In this document: piece by piece, positions 37,253 to 50,045 of the stretch
Numbering within the stretch: the stretch's first letter is position 1
Layout: each line of letters opens with the position of its first letter
NCBI RefSeq assembly: GCF_043290135.1
Contig: NW_027464805.1
Coordinates: 1-64,000 of the forward strand
DNA from: Rhipicephalus microplus
Lineage: Eukaryota > Arthropoda > Arachnida > Ixodida > Ixodidae
Length of the DNA stretch: 64,000 nt
Reading direction: 5' to 3'
Program-made: the position numbers and the translations under genes
The notes under the pieces: generated by a model
What the model saw: only the letters and a program-made list of their open reading frames with translations
Databases searched by the model: none
What the model was told of the DNA's origin: nothing

Positions 37253-37883
37253 GTTAGGTTAGGTTAGGTTAGGTTAGGTTAGGTTAGGTTTGGTTGAGTT
37301 GGGTTAGGTTAGGCTAGGTTAGGTTAGGTTAGGTTGGGTTAGGTTAGGTTAGGTTAGGTTACGTTAGGTTAGGTTAGGTTACGTTAGGTTAGGTTAGGTT
37401 AGGTTAGGTAAGGATAATTTGGTTAGGTTAGGTAAGGTTAGGTTAGGTTAGGTTAGGTTGGGTTGGGTGTTGTTGGGTTGGGTTGGGTTGGGTTAGGTTG
37501 GGTTAGGTTAGGTTAGGTTACGTTAGGCTAGGTTAGGTTAGGTTAGGTTACGTTAGGTAATGTTAGGTTAGGTTAGGTTACGTTAGGTTAGGTTAGGTCA
37601 GGTAAGGTTAGGTTACGTTAGAATAGGTTAGGTTAGGTTAGGTTACGTTAGGTTAGGTTAAGTTAGGTTAGGTTAGGTTTGGTTAGGTTAGGTTAGGTTA
37701 GCTTAGGTTAGGTTAGGTTGGGTTGGGTTGGGTTAGGTTGGGTTAGGTTAGGTTAGGTTAGGTTAGGTTGGGTTAGGTTAGTTTAGGTTAGGTTAGGTTA
37801 GGTTAGGTTGGGTCGGGTTGGGTTAGGTTAGGTTAGGTTAGGTAAGGTTAGGTTAGGTTAGGTTAGGTTACGTTAGGTTAAGG
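37253..37883 (+). repeat. Long TTAGG tract (about 631 bp)
   Basis: Subtype of 23688; private GGCTAGG near 37.31 kb. Confidence 0.92.
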
Positions 37884-38558
37884 TATGAACCATCGTAAAA
37901 CCGCATTAAACAATGTCACTTAGTGAGATGCAGTGTTTTTCACCTTTACAAGTTGGGAACTGTGATATCTAATGTGAAAGCGCTTGAAACCGTCGTAATG
38001 TTGTAGAAAGCAATGTAAAGTAGCGAGTAAAACGTTTTCTAACGATAGAAGTGCGAAGGTTATGTTAGGTTGAGTTATGTTAGTTTAAGCTAGGTAGCGT
38101 CGTGAAACTACCAAAAACAACGTCATCTAACGAGATAGTGTTGTTTTATTGCGAGTACGAAACTGCGATAGGTGAAATGTTGTGAAAGCACACAAAACGG
38201 CATGAACAAGCCAAATACTGCGTGTTGTACCGTTACAAGTGCGAAACTGCTATGTTGTGATATTCTCGTTAAAGCGCATGCAAGCATCGTGAAACCTTAA
38301 AGAACAATGTCATTTAGCGAGATACAGCGTTCTGTACTGCAATAAGTTGGTGAAAAACTGTGAGGTTATGCAAATATCCTAATTGTGAACGAAACAGTGT
38401 AATAGAGCGTTTTTTAATACAAGTGCGAATGTTAGGTTAGGTTAAGATATGAACCGTCGTAAAACCGCATTAAACAATGTCACTTAGTGAGATGCAGTGT
38501 TTTTCACCATTACAAGTCGGGAACTGCGATATCTAATGTGAAAGCGCTTGCAAACGTC

Positions 38559-38688
38559 GTTAGGTTAGGTTAGGTTAGGTTAGGTTTGGTTAGGTTAGGT
38601 TAGGTTAGGTTAGGTTAGGGTATGTTTGGTAAGGTTTGGTTAGGTTAGGTTAGGTTAGGTTGGGTTAGGTAAGGTTAGGTTAGGTTAA
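38559..38688 (+). repeat. Short TTAGG tract
   Basis: Equivalent of 24989 in the shortened form shared with 46625 and 57215. Confidence 0.9.
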
Positions 38689-39909
38689 GATATGAACCGA
38701 GCTAAAACCGCATTAAACAATGTCACTTAGTGAGATGCTGTGTTTTTCACCATTACCAGTCGGAAACTGCGATATCTAATGTGAAAGCGCATGAAACCGT
38801 CGTAATCTTGCAGAAAACATTGTAAAGTAGCGAATAAAACGTTTTCTAACGATAGAAGTGCGAAGGTTCGGTTAGTTTGAGCTAGGTAGCGTCGTGAAAC
38901 CGCCAAAAACGATGTCATCTAACGAGATAGTGTTGTTTTATTGCGAGTACGAAACTGCGATAGGTGAAATATTGGGAAAGCACACAAAATGGCATGAACT
39001 AGCCAGATACTGCGTCTTGTGCCGTTACAAGTGCGAAACTGCTTTATTGTGATATTCTCGTTAAAGCGCATGCAAGTATCGTGAAACCTTAAAGAACGAT
39101 GTCATTTAGCGAGATACAGCGTTCTGAACTCTTATAAGTTGGTGAGAAACTGTGAGGTCAAGCAAATATCGTAATTGTGAATGAAACAGTGTAATTGAGC
39201 GTATTTAGATACAAGTGCGAATGTTAGGTTAGGTTGAGATATCAACCGTCGTAAAACCGCATTAAACAATGTCACTTAGTGAGATGTAGTGTTTTTCAAC
39301 ATTACAAGTCGGGAACTACGATATCTAATGTGAAAGCGCATGAAACCGTCGTAATCTTGTAGAAAACATTGTAAAGTTGCGAGTAAAACGTTTTCTAACG
39401 ATAGAAGTGCGAAGGTTAGCTTGAGTTATGTTAGTTTAAGCTATGTAGCGTCGTGAGACCACCAAAAAGGACGTCAACTAACGAGATAGCGTTGTTTTAT
39501 TGCATGTACGTAACTGCAATAGGTGAAATGTTGTGAAAGTACACAAAACGGCTTGAACAAGCCAGATACTGCGTGTTGTACCGTTACAAGTGCGAAACTG
39601 CTATAATGTGATATTCTTGTTAAAGCGCATGCAAGCATCGTGAAACCTTAAAGAACGATGTCATTTAGCGAGATACAGCGTTCTGTACTGCAATAAGTTG
39701 GTGAAAAACTGTGAGGTTATGCAAATATCGTAATTGTGAACGAAACAGTGTAATAGAGCGTTTTTCCATACAAGTACGAATGTTAGGTTAGGTTAAGATA
39801 TGAACCGTCGTAAAACCGCATTAAACAATGTCACTTAGTGAGATGCAGTGTTTTTCACCATTACAAGTCGGGAACTGCGATATCTAATGTGAAAGCGCTT
39901 GCAAACGTC

Positions 39910-40029
39910 GTTAGGTTAGGTTAGGTTAGGTTAGGTTACGTTAGGTTAGGTTTGGTTATGTTAGGTTAGGTTAGGTTAGGTTATGTTAGGTTAGGTTGGG
40001 TTAGGTTAGGTTAGGTTAGGTTAGGTTAA
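39910..40029 (+). repeat. Short TTAGG tract
   Basis: Equivalent of 26365, same length. Confidence 0.9.
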
Positions 40030-41828
40030 GATACGAACCGCGCTAAAACCGCATTAAACAATGTCACTTAGTGAGATGCAGTGTTTTTCACCTTTACAAG
40101 TTGGGAACTGCGATATCTAATGTGAAAGCGCTTTAAACCGTCGTAATGTTGTAGAAAGCAATGTAAAGTAGCGAGTAAAACGTTTTCTAACGATAGAAGT
40201 GCGAAGGTTATGTTAGGTTGAGTTATGTTAGTTTAAGCTAGGTAGCGTCGTGAAACCACCAAAAACGACGTCATCTAACGAGATAGTGTTGTTTATTGCA
40301 TGTACGTAACTGCAATAGGTGAAATGTTGTGAAAGCACACAAAACGGCTTGAACAAGCCAGATACTGCGTGTTGTACCGTTACAAGTGCGAAACTGCTAT
40401 AATGTGATATTCTTGTTAAAGCGCATGCAAGCATCGTGAAACCTTAAAGAACGATGTCATTTAGCGAGATACAGCGTTCTGTACTGCAATAAGTTGGTGA
40501 AAAACTGTGAGGTTATGCAAATATCGTAATTGTGAACGAAACAGTGTAATAGAGCGTTTTTCCATACAAGTACGAATGTTAGGTTAGGTTAAGATACGAA
40601 CCGCGCTAAAACCGCATTAAACAATGTCACTTAGTGAGATGCAGTGTTTTTCACCTTTACAAGTTGGGAACTGCGATATCTAATGTGAAAGCGCTTTAAA
40701 CCGTCGTAATGTTGTAGAAAGCAATGTAAAGTAGCGAGTAAAACGTTTTCTAACGATAGAAGTGCGAAGGTTATGTTAGGTTGAGTTATGTTAGTTTAAG
40801 CTAGGTAGCGTCGTGAAACCACCAAAAACGACGTCATCTAACGAGATAGTGTTGTTTATTGCGAGTACGAAACTGCGATAGGTAAAATGTTGTGAAAGCA
40901 CACAAAACGGCATGAACAAGCCAAATACTGCGTGTTGTACCGTTACAAGTGCGAAACTGCTATGTTGTGACATTCTCGGTAAAGCGCATGCAAGTATCGT
41001 GAAACCTTAAAGAACGATGTCATTTAGCGAGATACAGCGTTCTGTACTGTAATAAGTTGGTGAGAAACTGTGAGGTCAAGCAAATATCGTAATTGTGAAC
41101 GAAACAGTGTAATTGAGCGTCTTTAGATACAAGTGCGAATGTTTGGTTAGGTTGACATATCAACCATCGTAAAACCGCATTAAACAATGTCACTTAGTGA
41201 TATGTAGTGTTTTTCAACATTACAAGTCGGGAACTACGATATCTAATGTGAAAGCGCATGAAACCGTCGTAATCTTGTAGAAAACATTGTAAAGTTGCGA
41301 GTAAAACGTTTTCTAACGATAGAAGTGCGAAGGTTAGGTTAGGTTAGGTTAGTTTAGGCTAGGTAGCGTCGTGAAACTACCAAAAACGACGTCATCTAAA
41401 GAGATAGTGTTGTTTTATTGCGAGTATTAAACTGCGATAGGTGAAATGTTGTGAAAGCACACAAAACGGCATGAACAACCCAAATACTGCGTGTTCTACC
41501 GTTACAAGTGCGAAACTGCTATATTGTGATATTCTCGTTAAAGCGCATGCAAGCATCGTGAAACCTTAAAGAACAATGTCATTTAGCGAGATACAGCGTT
41601 CTGTACTGCAATAAGTTGGTGAAAAACTGTGAGGTTATGCAAATATCGTAATTGTGAACGAAACAGTGTAATAGAGCGTTTTTCAATACAAGTACGAATG
41701 TTAGGTTAGGTTAAGATATGAACCGTCGTAAAACCGCATTAAACAATGTCACTTAGTGAGATGCAGTGTTTTTCACCATTACAAGTCGGGAACTGCGATA
41801 TCTAATGTGAAAGCGCTTGCAAACGTCT

Positions 41829-41979
41829 TTAGGTTAGGTTAGGTTAGGTTAGGTTAGGTTAGGTTAGGTTAGGTTAGGTTAGGTTAGGTTACGTTAGGTT
41901 AGGTTTGGTTAGGTTAGGTTAGGTTAGGTTATGTTAGGTTAGGTTGGGTTAGGTTAGGTTAGGTTACGTTAGGTTAAGG
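41829..41979 (+). repeat. Short TTAGG tract
   Basis: Equivalent of 28284, same length. Confidence 0.9.
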
Positions 41980-43209
41980 TATGAACCGTTGTAAAACCGC
42001 AATAAACAGTGTCACTTAGTGAGATGCAGTGTTTTTCACCTTTACAAGTTGGGAACTGCGATATCTAATGTGAAAGCGCTTGAAACCGTCGTAATGTTGT
42101 AGAAAGCAATGTAAAGTAGCGAGTAAAACGTTTTCTAACGATAGAAGTGCGAAGGTTATGTTAGGTTGAGTTATGTTAGTTTAAGCTAGGTAGCGTCGTG
42201 AAACCACCAAAAACGACGTCATCTAACGAGATAGTGTTGTTTTATTGCGAGTACGAAACTGCGATAGGTAAAATGTGAAAGCACACAAAACGGCATGAAC
42301 AAGCCAAACACTGCGTGTTGTACCGTTACAAGTGCGAAACTGCTATGTTTTGACATTCTCGGTAAAGCGCATGCAAGTATCGTGAAACCTAAAAGAACGA
42401 TGTCATTTAGCGAGATACAGCGTTCTGTACTGAATAAGTTGGTGAGAAACTGTGAGGTCAAGCAAATATCGTAATTGTGAACGAAACAGTGTAATTGAGC
42501 GTCTTAAGATACAAGTGCGAATGTTAGGTTAGGTTGACATATCAACCGTCGTAAAACCGCATTAAACAATGTCACTTAGTGAGATGTAGTGTTTTTCAAC
42601 ATTACAAGTCGGGAACTACGATATCTAATGTGAAAGCGCATGAAACCGTCGTAATCTTGTAGAAAACATTGTAAAGTTGCGAGTAAAACGTTTTCTAACG
42701 ATAGAAGTGCGAAGGTTAGGTTAGGTTAGGTTAGTTTAAGCTAGGTAGCGTCGTGAAACTACCAAAAACGACGTCATCTAACGAGATAGTGTTGTTTTAT
42801 AGCGAGTATTAAACTGCGATAGGTGAAATGTTGTGAAAGCACACAAAACGGCATGAACAAGCCAAATACTGCGTGTTCTACCGTTACAAGTGCGAAACTG
42901 CTATATTGTGATATTCTCGTTAAAGCGCATGCAAGCATCGTGAAACCTTAAAGAACAATGTCATTTAGCGAGATACAACGTTCTGTACTGCAATAAGTTG
43001 GTGAAAAACTGTGAGGTTATGGAAATATGGTAATTGTGAACAAAACAGTGTAATAGAGCGGTTTTAGATACAAGTGCGAATGTTAGGTTAGGTTAAGATA
43101 TGAACCGTCGTAAAACCGCATTAAACAATGTCAATTAATGAGATGCAGTGTTTTTCACCATTAAAAGTCGGGAACTGCGATATATAATGTGAAAGCGCTT
43201 GCAACCGTC

Positions 43210-43868
43210 GTTAGGTTAGGTTAGGTTAGGTTAGGTTAGGTTTTGTTAGGTTAGGTTAGGTTAGGTTAGGTTAGATTAGGTTAGGTTGGGTTGAGTTGGG
43301 TTAGGTTAGGTTAGGTTAGGTTGGGTTAGGTTAGGTTAGGTTACGTTAGGTTAGGTTAGGTTACGTTAGGTTAGGTTAGGTTAGGTTACGTTAGGTTAGG
43401 TTAGGTTAGGTAAGGATAATTTGGTTAGGTTAGGTAAGGTTAGGTTAGGTTAGGTTAGGTTGGGTTGGGTGTTGTTGGTTTGGGTTGGGTTGGGTTGGGT
43501 TAGGTTGGGTTAGGTTAGGTTAGGTTGCGTTAGGTTAGGTTAGGTTAGGTTACGTTAGGTTATGTTAGGTTAGGTTAGGTTAGGTTACGTTAGGTTAGGT
43601 TAGGTCAGGAAAGGTTAGGTTACGTTAGAATAGGTTAGGTTAGGTTAGGTTACGTTAGGTTAGGTTAAGTTAGGTTAGGTTTGGTTAGGTTAGGTTAGGT
43701 TAGGTTAGGGTATGTTAGGTTAGGTTAGGTTACGTTAGGTTAGGTTAGGTCAGGAAAGGTTAGGTTACGTTTGAATAGGTTAGGTTAGGTTAGGTTACGT
43801 TAGGTTAGGTTAAGTTAGGTTAGGTTAGGTTTGGTTAGGTTGGGTTAGGTAAGGTTAGGTTAGGTTAA
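43210..43868 (+). repeat. Long TTAGG tract, fusion form (about 659 bp)
   Basis: Starts as the subtype of 20729, contains a 145-bp internal duplication, and at about 43.83 kb joins the tail of a GGGATG-type short tract (GGTAAGG, then GAACCGCGCTAAAACC). The parental, unfused form is at 61866. Confidence 0.9.
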
Positions 43869-43895
43869 GATATGAACCGCGCTAAAACCGCATTA
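43606..43895 (+). repeat. 145-bp internal duplication inside a long tract (approximate)
   Basis: CAGGAAAGGTTAGGTTACG occurs at 43606 and again at 43751. The second copy reads TTTGAATAGG where the first has TTAGAATAGG. The same pair occurs in the tract at 61866. The second copy is cut by the fusion junction at about 43.83 kb. Confidence 0.8.
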
Positions 43896-43981
43896 AACAA
43901 TGTCACTTAGTGAGATGCTGTGTTTTTCACCATTACAAGTCGGGAACTGCGATATCTAATGCGAAAGCGCTTGCAAACGTC

Positions 43982-44086
43982 GTTAGGTTAGGTTAGGTTA
44001 GGTTAGGTTAGGTTAGGTTTGGTTAGGTTAGGTTAGGTTAGGTTATGTTAGGTTAGGTTGGGTTAGGTTAGGTTAGGTTAGGTTAA
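43982..44086 (+). repeat. Short TTAGG tract, second of a pair
   Basis: Equivalent of 35916. Confidence 0.9.
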
Positions 44087-45318
44087 GATATGAACCGCGC
44101 TAAAACCACATTAAACAATGTCACTTAGTGAGATGCAGTGTTTTTCACCTTTACAAGTTGGGAACTGCGATATCTATTGTGAAAGCGCATGAAACCGTCG
44201 TAATCTTGTAGAAAACATTGTAAAGTGGTGAGTAAAACGTTTTCTAACGATAGAAGTGCGAAGGTTAGGTTAGGTTAGGTTAGTTTAAGCTAGGTAGCGT
44301 CGTGAAACTACCAAAAACGACGTCATCTAACGAGATAGTGTTGTTTTATAGCGAGTATTAAACTGCGATAGGTGAAATGTTGTGAAAGCACACAAAACGG
44401 CATGAACAAGCCAAATACTGCGTGTTCTACCGTTACAAGTGCGAAACTGCTATATTGTGATATTCTCGTTAAAGCGCATGCAAGCATCGTGAAACCTTAA
44501 AGAACAATGTCATTTAGCGAGATACAACGTTCTGTACTGCAATAAGTTGGTGAAAAACTGTGAGGTTATGCAAATATTGTAATTGTGAACAAAACAGTGT
44601 AATAGAGCGTTTTTAGATACAAGTGCGAATGTTAGGTTAGGTTAAGATATGAACCGTCGTAAAACCGCATTAAACAATGTCACTTAGTGAGATGTAGTGT
44701 TTTTCAACATTACAAGTCGGGAACTACGATATCTAATGTGAAAGCGCATGAAACCGTCGTAATCTTGTAGAAAACATTGTAAAGTGGTGAGTAAAACGTT
44801 TTCTAACGATAGAAGTGCGAAGGTTAGGTTAGGTTAGGTTAGTTTAAGCTAGGTAGCGTCGTGAAATTACCAAAAACGACGTCATCTAACGAGATAGTGT
44901 TGTTTTATAGCGAGTATTAAACTGCGATAGGTGAAATGTTGTGAAAGCACACAAAACGGCATGAACAAGCCAAATACTGCGTGTTCTACCGTTACAAGTG
45001 CGAAACTGCTATATTGTGATATTCTCGTTAAAGCGCATGCAAGCATCGTGAAACCTTAAAGAACAATGTCATTTAGCGAGATACAACGTTCTGTACTGCA
45101 ATAAGTTGGTGAGAAACTGTGAGGTTATGCAAATATGGTAATTGTGAACAAAACAGTGTAATAGAGCGTTTTTAGATACAAGTGCGAATGTTAGGTTAGG
45201 TTAAGATATGAACCGTCGTAAAACCGCATTAAACAAATGTCAATTAGTGAGATGCAGTGTTTTTCACCATTAAAAGTCGGGAACTGCGATATCTAATGTG
45301 AAAGCGCTTGCAACCGTC

Positions 45319-45949
45319 GTTAGGTTAGGTTAGGTTAGGTTAGGTTAGGTTAGGTTTGGTTGAGTTGGGTTAGGTTAGGTTAGGTTAGGTTAGGTTAGGT
45401 TGGGTTAGGTTAGGTTAGGTTAGGTTACGTTAGGTTAGGTTAGGTTACGTTAGGTTAGGTTAGGTTAGGTTAGGTAAGGATAATTTGGTTAGGTTAGGTA
45501 AGGTTAGGTTAGGTTAGGTTAGGTTGGGTTGGGTGTTGTTGGGTTGGGTTGGGTTGGGTTAGGTTGGGTTAGGTTAGGTTAGGTTACGTTAGGCTAGGTT
45601 AGGTTAGGTTAGGTTACGTTAGGTAATGTTAGGTTAGGTTAGGTTACGTTAGGTTAGGTTAGGTCAGGTAAGGTTAGGTTACGTTAGAATAGGTTAGGTT
45701 AGGTTAGGTTACGTTAGGTTAGGTTAAGTTAGGTTAGGTTAGGTTTGGTTAGGTTAGGTTAGGTTAGCTTAGGTTAGGTTAGGTTGGGTTGGGTTGGGTT
45801 AGGTTGGGTTAGGTTAGGTTAGGTTAGGTTAGGTTGGGTTAGGTTAGTTTAGGTTAGGTTAGGTTAGGTTAGGTTGGGTCGGGTTGGGTTAGGTTAGGTT
45901 AGGTTAGGTAAGGTTAGGTTAGGTTAGGTTAGGTTACGTTAGGTTAAGG
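45319..45949 (+). repeat. Long TTAGG tract (about 631 bp)
   Basis: Equivalent of 37253 at offset 8,066, without its private GGCTAGG. Confidence 0.92.
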
Positions 45950-46624
45950 TATGAACCATCGTAAAACCGCATTAAACAATGTCACTTAGTGAGATGCAGT
46001 GTTTTTCACCTTTACAAGTTGGGAACTGTGATATCTAATGTGAAAGCGCTTGAAACCGTCGTAATGTTGTAGAAAGCAATGTAAAGTAGCGAGTAAAACG
46101 TTTTCTAACGATAGAAGTGCGAAGGTTATGTTAGGTTGAGTTATGTTAGTTTAAGCTAGGTAGCGTCGTGAAACTACCAAAAACAACGTCATCTAACGAG
46201 ATAGTGTTGTTTTATTGCGAGTACGAAACTGCGATAGGTGAAATGTTGTGAAAGCACACAAAACGGCATGAACAAGCCAAATACTGCGTGTTGTACCGTT
46301 ACAAGTGCGAAACTGCTATGTTGTGATATTCTCGTTAAAGCGCATGCAAGCATCGTGAAACCTTAAAGAACAATGTCATTTAGCGAGATACAGCGTTCTG
46401 TACTGCAATAAGTTGGTGAAAAACTGTGAGGTTATGCAAATATCCTAATTGTGAACGAAACAGTGTAATAGAGCGTTTTTTAATACAAGTGCGAATGTTA
46501 GGTTAGGTTAAGATATGAACCGTCGTAAAACCGCATTAAACAATGTCACTTAGTGAGATGCAGTGTTTTTCACCATTACAAGTCGGGAACTGCGATATCT
46601 AATGTGAAAGCGCTTGCAAACGTC

Positions 46625-46754
46625 GTTAGGTTAGGTTAGGTTAGGTTAGGTTTGGTTAGGTTAGGTTAGGTTAGGTTAGGTTAGGGTATGTTTGGTAAGG
46701 TTTGGTTAGGTTAGGTTAGGTTAGGTTGGGTTAGGTAAGGTTAGGTTAGGTTAA
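46625..46754 (+). repeat. Short TTAGG tract
   Basis: Equivalent of 38559. Confidence 0.9.
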
Positions 46755-47975
46755 GATATGAACCGAGCTAAAACCGCATTAAACAATGTCACTTAGTGAG
46801 ATGCTGTGTTTTTCACCATTACCAGTCGGAAACTGCGATATCTAATGTGAAAGCGCATGAAACCGTCGTAATCTTGCAGAAAACATTGTAAAGTAGCGAA
46901 TAAAACGTTTTCTAACGATAGAAGTGCGAAGGTTCGGTTAGTTTGAGCTAGGTAGCGTCGTGAAACCGCCAAAAACGATGTCATCTAACGAGATAGTGTT
47001 GTTTTATTGCGAGTACGAAACTGCGATAGGTGAAATATTGGGAAAGCACACAAAATGGCATGAACTAGCCAGATACTGCGTCTTGTGCCGTTACAAGTGC
47101 GAAACTGCTTTATTGTGATATTCTCGTTAAAGCGCATGCAAGTATCGTGAAACCTTAAAGAACGATGTCATTTAGCGAGATACAGCGTTCTGAACTCTTA
47201 TAAGTTGGTGAGAAACTGTGAGGTCAAGCAAATATCGTAATTGTGAATGAAACAGTGTAATTGAGCGTATTTAGATACAAGTGCGAATGTTAGGTTAGGT
47301 TGAGATATCAACCGTCGTAAAACCGCATTAAACAATGTCACTTAGTGAGATGTAGTGTTTTTCAACATTACAAGTCGGGAACTACGATATCTAATGTGAA
47401 AGCGCATGAAACCGTCGTAATCTTGTAGAAAACATTGTAAAGTTGCGAGTAAAACGTTTTCTAACGATAGAAGTGCGAAGGTTAGCTTGAGTTATGTTAG
47501 TTTAAGCTATGTAGCGTCGTGAGACCACCAAAAAGGACGTCAACTAACGAGATAGCGTTGTTTTATTGCATGTACGTAACTGCAATAGGTGAAATGTTGT
47601 GAAAGTACACAAAACGGCTTGAACAAGCCAGATACTGCGTGTTGTACCGTTACAAGTGCGAAACTGCTATAATGTGATATTCTTGTTAAAGCGCATGCAA
47701 GCATCGTGAAACCTTAAAGAACGATGTCATTTAGCGAGATACAGCGTTCTGTACTGCAATAAGTTGGTGAAAAACTGTGAGGTTATGCAAATATCGTAAT
47801 TGTGAACGAAACAGTGTAATAGAGCGTTTTTCCATACAAGTACGAATGTTAGGTTAGGTTAAGATATGAACCGTCGTAAAACCGCATTAAACAATGTCAC
47901 TTAGTGAGATGCAGTGTTTTTCACCATTACAAGTCGGGAACTGCGATATCTAATGTGAAAGCGCTTGCAAACGTC

Positions 47976-48095
47976 GTTAGGTTAGGTTAGGTTAGGTTAG
48001 GTTACGTTAGGTTAGGTTTGGTTATGTTAGGTTAGGTTAGGTTAGGTTATGTTAGGTTAGGTTGGGTTAGGTTAGGTTAGGTTAGGTTAGGTTAA
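47976..48095 (+). repeat. Short TTAGG tract
   Basis: Equivalent of 39910. Confidence 0.9.
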
Positions 48096-49894
48096 GATAC
48101 GAACCGCGCTAAAACCGCATTAAACAATGTCACTTAGTGAGATGCAGTGTTTTTCACCTTTACAAGTTGGGAACTGCGATATCTAATGTGAAAGCGCTTT
48201 AAACCGTCGTAATGTTGTAGAAAGCAATGTAAAGTAGCGAGTAAAACGTTTTCTAACGATAGAAGTGCGAAGGTTATGTTAGGTTGAGTTATGTTAGTTT
48301 AAGCTAGGTAGCGTCGTGAAACCACCAAAAACGACGTCATCTAACGAGATAGTGTTGTTTATTGCATGTACGTAACTGCAATAGGTGAAATGTTGTGAAA
48401 GCACACAAAACGGCTTGAACAAGCCAGATACTGCGTGTTGTACCGTTACAAGTGCGAAACTGCTATAATGTGATATTCTTGTTAAAGCGCATGCAAGCAT
48501 CGTGAAACCTTAAAGAACGATGTCATTTAGCGAGATACAGCGTTCTGTACTGCAATAAGTTGGTGAAAAACTGTGAGGTTATGCAAATATCGTAATTGTG
48601 AACGAAACAGTGTAATAGAGCGTTTTTCCATACAAGTACGAATGTTAGGTTAGGTTAAGATACGAACCGCGCTAAAACCGCATTAAACAATGTCACTTAG
48701 TGAGATGCAGTGTTTTTCACCTTTACAAGTTGGGAACTGCGATATCTAATGTGAAAGCGCTTTAAACCGTCGTAATGTTGTAGAAAGCAATGTAAAGTAG
48801 CGAGTAAAACGTTTTCTAACGATAGAAGTGCGAAGGTTATGTTAGGTTGAGTTATGTTAGTTTAAGCTAGGTAGCGTCGTGAAACCACCAAAAACGACGT
48901 CATCTAACGAGATAGTGTTGTTTATTGCGAGTACGAAACTGCGATAGGTAAAATGTTGTGAAAGCACACAAAACGGCATGAACAAGCCAAATACTGCGTG
49001 TTGTACCGTTACAAGTGCGAAACTGCTATGTTGTGACATTCTCGGTAAAGCGCATGCAAGTATCGTGAAACCTTAAAGAACGATGTCATTTAGCGAGATA
49101 CAGCGTTCTGTACTGTAATAAGTTGGTGAGAAACTGTGAGGTCAAGCAAATATCGTAATTGTGAACGAAACAGTGTAATTGAGCGTCTTTAGATACAAGT
49201 GCGAATGTTTGGTTAGGTTGACATATCAACCATCGTAAAACCGCATTAAACAATGTCACTTAGTGATATGTAGTGTTTTTCAACATTACAAGTCGGGAAC
49301 TACGATATCTAAAGTGAAAGCGCATGAAACCGTCGTAATCTTGTAGAAAACATTGTAAAGTTGCGAGTAAAACGTTTTCTAACGATAGAAGTGCGAAGGT
49401 TAGGTTAGGTTAGGTTAGTTTAGGCTAGGTAGCGTCGTGAAACTACCAAAAACGACGTCATCTAAAGAGATAGTGTTGTTTTATTGCGAGTATTAAACTG
49501 CGATAGGTGAAATGTTGTGAAAGCACACAAAACGGCATGAACAACCCAAATACTGCGTGTTCTACCGTTACAAGTGCGAAACTGCTATATTGTGATATTC
49601 TCGTTAAAGCGCATGCAAGCATCGTGAAACCTTAAAGAACAATGTCATTTAGCGAGATACAGCGTTCTGTACTGCAATAAGTTGGTGAAAAACTGTGAGG
49701 TTATGCAAATATTGTAATTGTGAACGAAACAGTGTAATAGAGCGTTTTTCAATACAAGTACGAATGTTAGGTTAGGTTAAGATATGAACCGTCGTAAAAC
49801 CGCATTAAACAATGTCACTTAGTGAGATGCAGTGTTTTTCACCATTACAAGTCGGGAACTGCGATATCTAATGTGAAAGCGCTTGCAAACGTCT

Positions 49895-50045
49895 TTAGGT
49901 TAGGTTAGGTTAGGTTAGGTTAGGTTAGGTTAGGTTAGGTTAGGTTAGGTTAGGTTACGTTAGGTTAGGTTTGGTTAGGTTAGGTTAGGTTAGGTTATGT
50001 TAGGTTAGGTTGGGTTAGGTTAGGTTAGGTTACGTTAGGTTAAGG
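49895..50045 (+). repeat. Short TTAGG tract
   Basis: Equivalent of 41829 and 28284. Confidence 0.9.

Larger units (their letters stand above)
25410..38954 (+). repeat. Super-repeat 3 (17 units, 13.5 kb), full-length form
   Basis: Unit starts: 25410, 25969, 26765, 27328, 27887, 28714, 29269, 30626, 31186, 31976, 32535, 33347, 33903, 35243, 36297, 36856, 38163. It serves as the reference for the later copies: 25410-28713 recurs in super-repeats 4, 5 and 6 with unchanged unit lengths (559, 796, 563, 559, 827), and 29269-33902 recurs in super-repeat 5. Private substitutions include CTCTAATAAG at about 25584 and GAAAGTACAC at about 26787. Three single-base length differences cluster between 30.5 and 31.7 kb. 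Confidence 0.87.
38955..47020 (+). repeat. Super-repeat 4 (10 units, 8.1 kb), internally deleted
   Basis: Unit starts: 38955, 39514, 40310, 40873, 41432, 42259, 42814, 44363, 44922, 46229. It follows super-repeat 3 at offset 13,545 as far as about 42.5 kb, then switches within unit 42259 to the sequence of unit 33347, and within the tract at about 43.83 kb jumps again to sequence like that at 35.79 kb. The net loss against super-repeat 3 is 5,479 bp. Unit 42814 is therefore a fusion of two unit types and carries two tracts. Confidence 0.86.
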
